The translations under genes and the position numbers were made by a program. Under the pieces are notes generated by a model. The model searched no databases. It was not told the origin of the DNA and saw nothing but the letters and a program-made list of their open reading frames with translations. Source: an uncultured Cytophagaceae bacterium (GTDB lineage Bacteria > Bacteroidota > Bacteroidia > Cytophagales > Spirosomataceae). Taken from it: a DNA stretch of 64,000 nt. Position 1 is the stretch's first letter; the number at the start of each line of letters is the position of its first letter. This document shows, one piece after another, positions 15,761 through 22,990 of this stretch. The stretch is from NCBI GenBank assembly GCA_903898715.1, contig CAIUGL010000103.1:1-64000 (forward strand), in the 5' to 3' direction.

Positions 15761-17179
15761 ATGAAAGTAGAACAAATTTACACGGGATGTTTAGCACAGG
15801 GTGCTTACTACATCGAGAACAACGGAGAAGCAGCGATCATCGATCCACTTCGCGAGGTACAACCTTACATCGAAAAAGCAGAGCGCAATGGAGCGAAAAT
15901 CAAGTATGTATTTGAAACACACTTTCATGCTGACTTCGTTTCAGGACACATCGACTTATCTGCAAAAACAGGTGCTCCGATCATTTACGGACCTAATGCA
16001 GCTTGCCAATTTGAGTGTATCACAGCAACGGATGGTCAAGAATTTCCATTAGGAAACGCTAAAATCCGTGTCATTCATACACCAGGACATACGATGGAAT
16101 CAACTTGTTTCCTTTTGATCGATGAGAATGGAAAAGAAACAAGCTTATTCTCAGGTGATACCTTATTCATCGGTGATGTAGGTCGTCCAGATTTAGCTCA
16201 AAAAGTAAAGGCTGATTTGACTCAAGAAATTTTAGCAGGTCATTTATTCGACTCTTTGCGTAACAAAATCATGCCGTTAGCAGATGATATCATCGTATAT
16301 CCTGCACACGGTGCTGGTTCTGCATGTGGTAAAAACATGAGTAAAGAGACAACAGATACATTGGGTAACCAAAAGAAAACGAACTATGCGTTGAATCCTG
16401 CTTTAACAAAAGAATCATTCACTAAAGAGGTTTTGACAGGATTAGTTGCTCCTCCCGCTTACTTTCCATTGAACGTATTGATGAATATTCAAGGATATGA
16501 CTCGATTGATAAAGTGTTAGAGCGTGGCCAACATGCCTTAAGTCCAGAAGGATTTGAAGCAGCTGCGAACGAAACGAGCGCGTTGATCTTAGATACACGC
16601 GATCCACAGACTTTCGCAGCGGGATTTGTCCCTAACTCGATCAATATCGGAATCGATGGATCATTTGCTCCATGGGTGGGTGCAATGATTCCAGACATTA
16701 AGCAAGAAATCTTGTTGGTTACTGATGAAGGCCGCGAAGAAGAAGTAATCACACGTTTAGCGCGTGTTGGTTATGACTTCACAATCGGATATCTAAAAGG
16801 TGGTTTTGCATCTTGGAAAGCATCAGGAAAAGAATTTGACCAAATCGAATCCATCGAACCAGCTGAAGCATTCAAACGTATTCAAGCAGGAGAAGGTGAA
16901 ATCATCGACGTACGTAAGAATTCAGAATATTTATCTGAGCACGTGATTGATGCAGAAAATGCTCCTTTGGATTTCATTAATGATAGCATGTTGAAAATCG
17001 ATAAAAACAAGACCTACTTCGTACACTGTGCGGGTGGTTACCGTTCGATGATTTTCAACTCTACCTTAAGAGCTCGTGGATATGACAACTTAATTGATAT
17101 CAATGGTGGCTTTAAAGCGATCAAAGAGTCAGAAAAGTTCCAAGTGTCTGATTTTGTTTGTCCTTCTACCCTTTTGTAA
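15761..17179 (+). CDS. CstB-like persulfide dioxygenase fused to two rhodanese domains
   Basis: A 472-residue three-domain enzyme. Residues 1-235 form a metallo-beta-lactamase-fold persulfide dioxygenase (ETHE1 type) with metal ligands His54, His56, Asp58, His63, His110, Asp133 and His183 positions visible in THFHADFVSGH, HTPGH, SGDTLF and YPAHGAG. Residues 270-355 are a rhodanese domain without its active-site cysteine (TDEGREEE). Residues 365-460 are a second rhodanese with the loop HCAGGYRSM, Cys423. The same order, including the dead middle domain, is known from CstB, which converts persulfide to thiosulfate via sulfite. So it probably detoxifies or uses sulfane sulfur in the cytoplasm. 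Two bases separate it from the next rhodanese gene. Confidence 0.9.
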   Translation: MKVEQIYTGCLAQGAYYIENNGEAAIIDPLREVQPYIEKAERNGAKIKYVFETHFHADFVSGHIDLSAKTGAPIIYGPNAACQFECITATDGQEFPLGNAKIRVIHTPGHTMESTCFLLIDENGKETSLFSGDTLFIGDVGRPDLAQKVKADLTQEILAGHLFDSLRNKIMPLADDIIVYPAHGAGSACGKNMSKETTDTLGNQKKTNYALNPALTKESFTKEVLTGLVAPPAYFPLNVLMNIQGYDSIDKVLERGQHALSPEGFEAAANETSALILDTRDPQTFAAGFVPNSINIGIDGSFAPWVGAMIPDIKQEILLVTDEGREEEVITRLARVGYDFTIGYLKGGFASWKASGKEFDQIESIEPAEAFKRIQAGEGEIIDVRKNSEYLSEHVIDAENAPLDFINDSMLKIDKNKTYFVHCAGGYRSMIFNSTLRARGYDNLIDINGGFKAIKESEKFQVSDFVCPSTLL

Positions 17180-17181
17180 GC

Positions 17182-17454
17182 ATGGAAGAGTTATTAGCAA
17201 ATCCAGCAACTACGGTTGTTGACGTACGTGAAACAGGCGAATTTGCCAGTGGACATTATGCAGGAGCGATCAATATTCCGTTGGGAATTATTCCTTTACG
17301 CATTGATGAATTCAAGGAAATGAATGGTCCAATTGTGGTTTATTGCCGTAGTGGTAACCGCTCAGGAATGGCCATGAACTTATTAAAACAAGCTGGATTG
17401 TCCGAGGTATTTAACGGAGGAGGTTTACACGATATGCTTGTGTATCAAGATTAA
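17182..17454 (+). CDS. Single-domain rhodanese (GlpE/PspE-like)
   Basis: A 90-residue sulfurtransferase with the active-site loop CRSGNRS and catalytic Cys55, preceded by VVDVRE and EFASGHYAGAINIPL. It has no signal peptide, so it is cytoplasmic. I chose ATG 17182, two bases after the preceding stop, over the upstream ATG 17158, which lies inside the CstB-like gene. It probably accepts or passes on persulfide or thiosulfate sulfur in the same pathway. A terminator-like hairpin follows it. Confidence 0.92.
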   Translation: MEELLANPATTVVDVRETGEFASGHYAGAINIPLGIIPLRIDEFKEMNGPIVVYCRSGNRSGMAMNLLKQAGLSEVFNGGGLHDMLVYQD

Positions 17455-17468
17455 TCAATGTGCTCAAT

Positions 17469-17494
17469 AAGCCCAGGTAATGCCTGGGCTTTTA
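17469..17494 (+). terminator. Intra-cluster terminator or attenuator
   Basis: AAGCCCAGG / CCTGGGCTT stem (17469-17477 with 17483-17491) with loop TAATG and a run of four T. It lies between the rhodanese gene and the next small membrane protein, so expression may step down there. Confidence 0.65.
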
Positions 17495-17506
17495 ACAAAT
17501 CAGAAT

Positions 17507-17749
17507 ATGTTCACAGCTTTGACACAGAATTGGAATGTTATGCGTATCATTCGCCTCGTATTTGGAGGATATGCCTTGATAGAAGCCTATCGAGGTAATG
17601 ACATGCTCATGGGTATGCTCGGTCTCGTGCTGGTAGGAATGGCGCTTTTAAACGCAGGATGCGGTGCGCAAGGTTGCGGAGTACCTATTCAAAAATCAAC
17701 TGCTAAAGATCACGATGATGTGGAATATGAAGAAGTTCATTCAAAATAA
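17507..17749 (+). CDS. Small membrane protein, DUF2892/YgaP-like
   Basis: An 80-residue protein with two hydrophobic segments (NVMRIIRLVFGGYALIEAY and MLMGMLGLVLVGMALLNAG) followed by CGAQGCG and a charged tail. It resembles the DUF2892 membrane module that is often fused or next to rhodaneses, as in YgaP. The paired cysteines next to the membrane could carry sulfane sulfur, which is inference. ATG 17507 is preferred because an earlier ATG at 17480 lies in the preceding hairpin. Confidence 0.65.
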   Translation: MFTALTQNWNVMRIIRLVFGGYALIEAYRGNDMLMGMLGLVLVGMALLNAGCGAQGCGVPIQKSTAKDHDDVEYEEVHSK

Positions 17750-17951
17750 CGGTTGGCAAATCTTAGGTGTAATATTCGGCGGCATCGGCGGATATTTCTA
17801 CTGGCGAGATATTGGTTGTGCTACAGGCACTTGCCCGATTACCAGCAAGCCATTGAATAGCATCGTTTACTTTGCTGTGTTGGGTTATTTTATGATTGGC
17901 ACGATTGCAAAAGCAAGTTTAGAGCTAAGAGCTAAGAAGCGAGAGGTTTGA
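17727..17951 (+). CDS. Small membrane protein, DUF6132-like
   Basis: A 74-residue protein with two membrane segments (WQILGVIFGGIGGYFYWR and NSIVYFAVLGYFMIGTIA) and, between them, the cysteine motif GCATGTCPITSKP, which is typical of DUF6132. The first 23 bases overlap the preceding gene, suggesting translational coupling. The C-terminus (KKREV) and TGA stop fall in AGAGGT-like repeat sequence. Its function is unknown; conserved position beside YeeE/YedE genes suggests a role in sulfur handling at the membrane. Confidence 0.7.
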   Translation: MKKFIQNNGWQILGVIFGGIGGYFYWRDIGCATGTCPITSKPLNSIVYFAVLGYFMIGTIAKASLELRAKKREV

Positions 17952-17982
17952 CACAAATGAATTAATTTGCCAAAATATTTCC

Positions 17983-18035
17983 ACTGATTACTGATTACTG
18001 ATTACTGATTACTGATTACTGATTACTGACTACTG
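17983..18035. repeat. GATTACT heptanucleotide tandem array
   Basis: About seven near-perfect tandem copies of a 7-bp unit (ACTGATT), the last ones diverging to ACTGACT. It fills most of the 112-base gap before the YeeE/YedE genes. Confidence 0.9.
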
Positions 18036-18063
18036 AAAACTAAAAACTAAATTTTAACTTACT

Positions 18064-18627
18064 ATGATGGAAACAATCACCCAACCCTGGCCTTGGTATA
18101 CGGCAGGAATTATCATCGGACTTATCGTTCCGGCGTTGTTAATTTTAGGTAACAAGCACTTTGGAATCTCGGCAAACCTACGCCATGCATGTGCCGCATG
18201 TTTACCGAGTAACATCCCATTTTTCAAGTATGATTGGAAAAAAGAATCCTGGAACTTTTTCTTTGTAGGAGGTATTCTAGTGGGCGGCATCATCTCAACC
18301 CTTTATTTAGGATCAGGAGATGCTGTAATCGTGCACCCAGATTTAGCAAAAGAATTAGCTAGTTATGGCATCACTAATTTCTCAGGCATGGTGCCAGAAC
18401 AATTATTTTCTTTTGAATCCTTATTTACTTTACGTGGCTTAGTCATGATGATTGGTGGTGGTTTCTTAGTAGGATTTGGCGCACGTTATGCAGGTGGCTG
18501 TACATCCGGACACGCAATCATGGGACTTTCCGACTTACAATGGCCATCCTTAGTAGCTACCATCTGTTTCATGATAGGTGGATTTATCATGGCTAATTTC
18601 ATTTTACCATTCATCTTACACCTATAA
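18064..18627 (+). CDS. YeeE/YedE family permease, first half (thiosulfate uptake)
   Basis: A 187-residue membrane protein corresponding to the N-terminal-type half of the YeeE/YedE (TsuA) thiosulfate transporter. Motifs visible are HACAACLPSNIPFF and ARYAGGCTSGHAIMG; the latter holds the conserved Gly-Gly-Cys-Thr-Ser-Gly-His stretch in which a cysteine contacts thiosulfate in characterised relatives. About four to five hydrophobic segments. The single-chain form is about twice as long; here the halves are separate genes five bases apart, so a heterodimer is expected. The second Met (18067) could be the start. Confidence 0.88.
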   Translation: MMETITQPWPWYTAGIIIGLIVPALLILGNKHFGISANLRHACAACLPSNIPFFKYDWKKESWNFFFVGGILVGGIISTLYLGSGDAVIVHPDLAKELASYGITNFSGMVPEQLFSFESLFTLRGLVMMIGGGFLVGFGARYAGGCTSGHAIMGLSDLQWPSLVATICFMIGGFIMANFILPFILHL

Positions 18628-18632
18628 TTCAC

Positions 18633-19142
18633 ATGGAAAATAAGCCAAATCAAGACACAAATCTGACAGATTTCGAAGTACGTTCTTTAGACACCATGTG
18701 TGTAAATGAATCAGAATTAAAGCATCCGTGGTACTATAACTTAAAATATAGTTTAGTAGGAGTTATTTTTGGCATCGTATTTATTAAAGCTGAAATCATC
18801 TCCTGGTTCCGAATTCAAGAAATGTTCCGCTTACAGAGCTTTCACATGTACGGAGTAATCGGTACTGCAGTTGTCGTAGGTGCTATCTCGGTATTTTTAA
18901 TCAAGAAATTGAAGGTTAAAACGATTCACGGGGAGGAAATTACGTTCACCGACAAGAAATTCAATAAGGGCCAAATCATTGGTGGCTTAATTTTTGGACT
19001 AGGATGGGCATTAACGGGAGCTTGCCCAGGTCCTCTCTTCGCACAAGTAGGTTCAGGTGCTATCGTTATCTTAGTAGTTATCCTAAGCGCTACGGCAGGA
19101 ACTTGGGTGTATGGCAAGTTTAGAGATCAGTTGCCGCATTAA
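18633..19142 (+). CDS. YeeE/YedE family permease, second half
   Basis: A 169-residue partner of the preceding gene, with the second conserved cysteine motif in GWALTGACPGPLFAQVGSG and about four membrane segments. The N-terminal 35 residues are hydrophilic and contain MCVNESELKHPWYYNLKYS, common in this half (DUF6691-type). Together the two would import thiosulfate or a related sulfane-sulfur anion. The transcript ends at the strong bidirectional terminator downstream. Confidence 0.88.
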   Translation: MENKPNQDTNLTDFEVRSLDTMCVNESELKHPWYYNLKYSLVGVIFGIVFIKAEIISWFRIQEMFRLQSFHMYGVIGTAVVVGAISVFLIKKLKVKTIHGEEITFTDKKFNKGQIIGGLIFGLGWALTGACPGPLFAQVGSGAIVILVVILSATAGTWVYGKFRDQLPH

Positions 19143-19206
19143 AATTTGACGCTAGACCTTAGACTTTAGACGTCGGATGTTTGTCTAAGAGGTTGACTTT
19201 AAAAAG

Positions 19207-19263
19207 TTAGAATTAAAAAAGCTAGTCATGGAATTTACCAATGACTAGCTTTTTTAATTCTAA
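19207..19263. terminator. Strong bidirectional terminator
   Basis: 23-bp perfect arms at 19207-19229 and 19241-19263 with an 11-base loop. A run of six A on one arm and six T on the other lets it end both the plus-strand YeeE/YedE transcript and the converging SoxB-like transcript. It is flanked on both sides by GACGTTR-type heptanucleotides (19145-19180 and 19272-19304) in opposite orientation. Confidence 0.92.
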
Positions 19264-19298
19264 ACTTAATCTGACGTCCAGCGTCTAACGTCTGACGT

Positions 19299-20972
19299 CT
19301 ATCTAAACGTATAATCCACCCCCGTCACTTGGCTCAATAAATCTTGAGGGCCATCTAGAATCTTCGCATCGTGACGCAAGACAGGTGTCACTGGAGAGAA
19401 TTTAGTTAAATACTCTTTCATCATGGAGTGTAATGTATACGCCGTATTTGTTGGCTCCTTTACTCCCTTCATGCGGCACAACATATCCTCGGGATCACCA
19501 TCGCGCTCGCAAGCACACAACGTGTACATCCGGTTTTTATCTAAGGCTTCGCCAGCAATAGTCACCTTTTTCACGCGTTCACCTACCCGATCAAATGCCT
19601 TAAATTCCACTTGCATCCCTTTGAAACGAATAAGCCAACCGCCAAAGCGCTTGGAAGCATCTTGCGCAAATACGTTCTGCATTTCTTTTTCCAACCAATC
19701 TAAAATTTGTTGGCCTGAAGCCTTCGCCGTACGAATCGTACTATCCACAGGTAACATATCATATAAATAACCCTCTGTAATAGCTACTTTACCATCCTTT
19801 CCTGGAACTCTTGGAGGGCAAAAACGGAATCCATTAGATAAAACGACATCCGCATTCACCTTCCATTTTAATGCATCTACGATCATCGTATCAATGGTAT
19901 TCTCCACAACAAAGTTGCGGTAAAGTGGAACGGTACTATACCCTAATACTTTATTTATTTCTTCCTTGTACGGTTTCTCTAAGTCTTGCACTAAGGTCTT
20001 TATCGCCGGATCAGCAGGGTATTTGATGGGATCCACTTCAATTAATTCATAGGTGGAACCTAAGACTTTACCATCTTTAACTTGGATATCTAGTTTGCCC
20101 ACAAACGAACCAAAAGCCCCTGGCTCAACAATCTTGGTATATTCTGCTTGAATCGGTTTACGAATACGCTCATGCGTATCTGCCCCGAAAATATAATCCA
20201 CCCCTTGACAATCCGGGTTGTTTCCTAAGGCAATTTGTTGAGATAATCCCAAATGAGATAGAATAATCACAAAGTCACATTGTTCTTGCTCACGCAATAA
20301 GGTCACGTATTCCTTGAGGTTATCCTCAGGTTTGGTATATACAATTCCTTTCGAATACATCGGTGATTGACGCAATGGAACTAATGGATCTGTATAACCT
20401 AGAAAACCAATTTTAACCCCCATGCGGTGCATGATTTGATAAGGTTGAAAGATCAGTTCGCCTTTCTTTCCATCCCCTAAATCATGGTACATATTCGCAC
20501 AAATTTTAGGAGCTAAGAGCCCTCCCAATAATTTCTGCATATTCTTTTTGTAATAGACCACCTCCCAGTTTCCCGGTAAATAAAGGTCATAATCCATCGC
20601 ATTTAACAAGGGTACAAATGCTTGACCAGTTGTTTTCACCGAAAGCATACTACCTTGGAACATATCACCTGTATCTAACGTGATGGTGTTTTCTGGATTC
20701 TTCTCTTTTAATTTCTTCAAAGCGGTGGCCATGTGTGGATACCCGCCTGCTTTACGGAAGGTCAACTCATTATTTTCCCAAAACAATTCATCATGCGCAT
20801 GCAATTGGCAGTGTACATCTGTTGTTTGGAGAATCGTGATTTGACCTGATCCAGCAATTGATTTAGCCGCTGGCATATTTCCTGCTGCAGCTTTAGCCTG
20901 TATCCCAGCTGGCGTTAAAGCCGCAACACTTGTCAGGATTCCCCCTTGTAAAAATTTTCTTCTCGAGTTCAT
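19299..20972 (-). CDS. SoxB-like Tat-exported metallohydrolase (5'-nucleotidase family)
   Basis: A 557-residue calcineurin-type phosphoesterase with a C-terminal 5'-nucleotidase domain. A twin-arginine signal (NSRRKFLQGG) indicates export of a folded, metal-loaded enzyme, as for SoxB. Metal motifs are TTDVHCQLHAHDELFW, TLDTGDMFQGS, SHLGLSQQ and GADTHERI. The usual GNHEFD motif reads GNWEVV, close to the GHWEFT of SoxB, the dimanganese thiosulfohydrolase. Its gene follows the TsdA-like gene by four bases, so both are transcribed from the same operator-controlled promoter. I see no SoxXA, SoxYZ or SoxCD in the window, so the substrate may differ from SoxY-bound thiosulfonate. A plain periplasmic 5'-nucleotidase is the alternative. 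Confidence 0.72.
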   Translation of the reverse strand: MNSRRKFLQGGILTSVAALTPAGIQAKAAAGNMPAAKSIAGSGQITILQTTDVHCQLHAHDELFWENNELTFRKAGGYPHMATALKKLKEKNPENTITLDTGDMFQGSMLSVKTTGQAFVPLLNAMDYDLYLPGNWEVVYYKKNMQKLLGGLLAPKICANMYHDLGDGKKGELIFQPYQIMHRMGVKIGFLGYTDPLVPLRQSPMYSKGIVYTKPEDNLKEYVTLLREQEQCDFVIILSHLGLSQQIALGNNPDCQGVDYIFGADTHERIRKPIQAEYTKIVEPGAFGSFVGKLDIQVKDGKVLGSTYELIEVDPIKYPADPAIKTLVQDLEKPYKEEINKVLGYSTVPLYRNFVVENTIDTMIVDALKWKVNADVVLSNGFRFCPPRVPGKDGKVAITEGYLYDMLPVDSTIRTAKASGQQILDWLEKEMQNVFAQDASKRFGGWLIRFKGMQVEFKAFDRVGERVKKVTIAGEALDKNRMYTLCACERDGDPEDMLCRMKGVKEPTNTAYTLHSMMKEYLTKFSPVTPVLRHDAKILDGPQDLLSQVTGVDYTFR

Positions 20973-20976
20973 TCGT

Positions 20977-22017
20977 TTATTTTTTAGACTTCTTGTGTTT
21001 AGCAATCCACTCTTTTATCGGCTTATACGGCCCATATTTATGTTGTTCTTCCGTAAATGGATCCGCATAAGGACCAAAAGGGTGATCAAAAGGTTTACCC
21101 GCGATATCCGGCCAATCTTGACTCAAATCTTTAGCTGGCCGAGGCATCGAATTCACATAAGCTGCCAAATCCCACGCTTCCTCATCTGATAATTGAGGCT
21201 TATCGTAGTTGGCCCCTAATGGCATATTGTATTTGACATAACCGGCAAAATTTGACATACGGTAAAGTCCTGCGCCTTGATTATAACTATGCGGGCCCCA
21301 AAGTGGAGGATACGTGTAGGACTTCCCACTTTCCGCCAATACACCACCGCCATCTGCTTGATGACAAGACTGGCATTTAGCTGCATATACTTCTGCGCCT
21401 TTAGCTGGATCAATCGCGCGCTTTAAACCTTTTAATTTAAATATGCCTGAACCTTTGGGAGCTACTCCTTTTTCAACATCAGTGCCCAACCATTTGATAT
21501 AGGCCAAAATTGCCTGCATTTCTTTACTCTCCACGGCTAATGATTGACCATTTAAACTACGCTCAAAACAATCGTTTACCCGCTTAACTTGATCTTCAAT
21601 TGTCCCGGAACGTGCTCTGAATTTTGGATACGTAGATTGCACCGCGAAATAGTTATTTCCCCACGGTTGGGTACCGGCATTTAAGTGGCAATTTTGACAA
21701 TTCATGCCATTGGAAATGGCCTTCACAGAACCCTTAGGTCCTAAATATTCGGAAGTATGGGCAATTAATTCGCGACCATATTCAACTAATTCCTTTTGAG
21801 AATCTGTTAAATACATCATCCGCCAGTCAGATGGCGCCGTCCACAAGTGTGTGAAATTAGAGTCCGGCGCCACATAAACTGCAGTTGAATCAGCTGAGGT
21901 GCTTTTTTTATATTCAAAAGAATTATAGACCAAAAAGGACATGAGCCCCACAAGTGTCACTAATAAAATATAAAGAAATAAGGAAATAGAATTAGCTCCC
22001 GAATTTGATGTTGCCAT
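20977..22017 (-). CDS. tsdA: TsdA-like dihaem cytochrome c, thiosulfate dehydrogenase
   Basis: A 346-residue membrane-anchored cytochrome c with one N-terminal transmembrane segment (about 11-31) and two haem sites, CQNCH (107-111) and CQSCH (215-219). Between them, NDCFERSLNG puts Cys150 where TsdA uses a cysteine as axial ligand of the active haem. KYNMP supplies Met265 for the second haem. TsdA couples two thiosulfates to tetrathionate, or the reverse, in the periplasm. The context of thiosulfate transport and persulfide oxidation supports the call. Electron acceptor is not identified in the window. First gene of the minus-strand operon. Confidence 0.87.
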   Translation of the reverse strand: MATSNSGANSISLFLYILLVTLVGLMSFLVYNSFEYKKSTSADSTAVYVAPDSNFTHLWTAPSDWRMMYLTDSQKELVEYGRELIAHTSEYLGPKGSVKAISNGMNCQNCHLNAGTQPWGNNYFAVQSTYPKFRARSGTIEDQVKRVNDCFERSLNGQSLAVESKEMQAILAYIKWLGTDVEKGVAPKGSGIFKLKGLKRAIDPAKGAEVYAAKCQSCHQADGGGVLAESGKSYTYPPLWGPHSYNQGAGLYRMSNFAGYVKYNMPLGANYDKPQLSDEEAWDLAAYVNSMPRPAKDLSQDWPDIAGKPFDHPFGPYADPFTEEQHKYGPYKPIKEWIAKHKKSKK

Positions 22018-22034
22018 AGTATTAATTATATCTG

Positions 22035-22078
22035 CGAAATTAGTCTATAATCAACATCTCTTCGTGACATATATCACT
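22035..22078 (-). promoter_or_regulatory. Crp/Fnr-type operator and -7 element before tsdA
   Basis: On the minus strand AGTGAT-ATAT-GTCACG (22063-22078). TAATTTCG (one mismatch to TAnnTTTG) lies at 22035-22042, its last base 35.5 bp from the operator centre. The ATG is at 22017. Confidence 0.72.
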
Positions 22079-22105
22079 TTCAGTCTATAATATTTCATTT
22101 TTCCG

Positions 22106-22774
22106 CTAAAATTTCTCCATGGCTGAATTAACAATCGCATCGAATTCCGCTTGTGTAATGTAGACAAGGGTATACGTACCATTCCAGTTTTTGATATTCT
22201 TATAAAAAGAGCGCATGTGATTTCTACTACCCTTGTTTAAGAAATCATAGACTAATCGAACATCCTGATTATTCGTCACAGCTAATGAACTATTCAAATC
22301 ACTTATATCCAAATCTTCAATGGTAGCACCTACTTGATAAGCAGCTAATAAACTTACTCGCCCTTGGCTAACTAATTGTTTATAAAGTGACTGCAAAACA
22401 GGGTTAGCATATACTCCTCTGGCATTTGTTTTCATAGGATCAGTTAAATTATATTTCTTAATAATCGTTAACATCGCCTCCATGTGACTCAACTCACTAT
22501 TGGGGATATTTTGAAATACATTTACCCCATAGATATCAAACATTGTTTGATAAACATCATAGGCTAACTTTTCTTCTTCACGAATGAATAGAATACGCGC
22601 CTTTTCAGCATCGTCTAAAGGTTCAGTTGGCAAACCAATAACTGCCTGATTAATAGCCGCTAAACTCGCTGTCATATTTACTTGAGTAGTAAATACTGGA
22701 TCATCATTTTTTGTACAACTCGCTAATCCAATTACGAGTGCAAGGGCAAAGAACTTCGTGGTTAATTTTTTCAT
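22106..22774 (-). CDS. DUF2202 lipoprotein
   Basis: A 222-residue protein with a lipoprotein signal (VIGLASC, Cys at about 20) and a DUF2202 domain. The domain is helical and ferritin-like, with carboxylate and histidine positions in REEEKLAYDVYQTMF and NSELSHMEAMLTII that could bind a metal pair. The function of the family is unknown. Its own promoter has the same operator arrangement as tsdA, which places it in the sulfur regulon by inference. The start at 22774 (MKKLTTKFF) gives the signal peptide. Confidence 0.8.
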   Translation of the reverse strand: MKKLTTKFFALALVIGLASCTKNDDPVFTTQVNMTASLAAINQAVIGLPTEPLDDAEKARILFIREEEKLAYDVYQTMFDIYGVNVFQNIPNSELSHMEAMLTIIKKYNLTDPMKTNARGVYANPVLQSLYKQLVSQGRVSLLAAYQVGATIEDLDISDLNSSLAVTNNQDVRLVYDFLNKGSRNHMRSFYKNIKNWNGTYTLVYITQAEFDAIVNSAMEKF

Positions 22775-22795
22775 GTTTTTAAATATTTGTTTTGC

Positions 22796-22840
22796 CAAAG
22801 GTGAGGCTAATTAAAAAACCCGAACGTGATAAAACTCACC
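22796..22840 (-). promoter_or_regulatory. Crp/Fnr-type operator and -7 element before the DUF2202 gene
   Basis: On the minus strand GGTGAG-TTTT-ATCACG (22825-22840). CACCTTTG at 22796-22803 has one mismatch to TAnnTTTG, with its last base 36.5 bp from the operator centre. A second, weaker site AATGAT-TATA-ATCACG lies at 22851-22866. Confidence 0.65.
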
Positions 22841-22962
22841 AATAACCGAAAATGATTATAATCACGTTTTTGCAATTATGCCCAAACAAGCCTAATTATT
22901 TGTCATGAATAAGCTCTGATGGCAGTAGGCTAATCTACCCAGAAAAATGCAGGAAATTAATG

Positions 22963-22970
22963 TATTTTTG
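22963..22970 (+). promoter_or_regulatory. -7 element before the GT4-like gene
   Basis: TATTTTTG matches TAnnTTTG exactly, 20 bases before the chosen ATG. No clear -33 TTG is seen. Confidence 0.5.
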
Positions 22971-22990
22971 TGCGTCAATTCCCTCATAAA

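Noticed and set aside
17983-18035. Short regular repeats as a CRISPR array
   Set aside because: Units are 7 bp in direct contact, with no spacers and no cas genes nearby; the same holds for the arrays at 25.9, 35.1 and 40.3 kb.
22851-22866. AATGAT-TATA-ATCACG as an operator for the glycosyltransferase gene at 22991
   Set aside because: No -7 element lies at the common 35.5-36.5 bp spacing on the plus strand; its centre is far from the element at 22963. Kept only as a possible second site.
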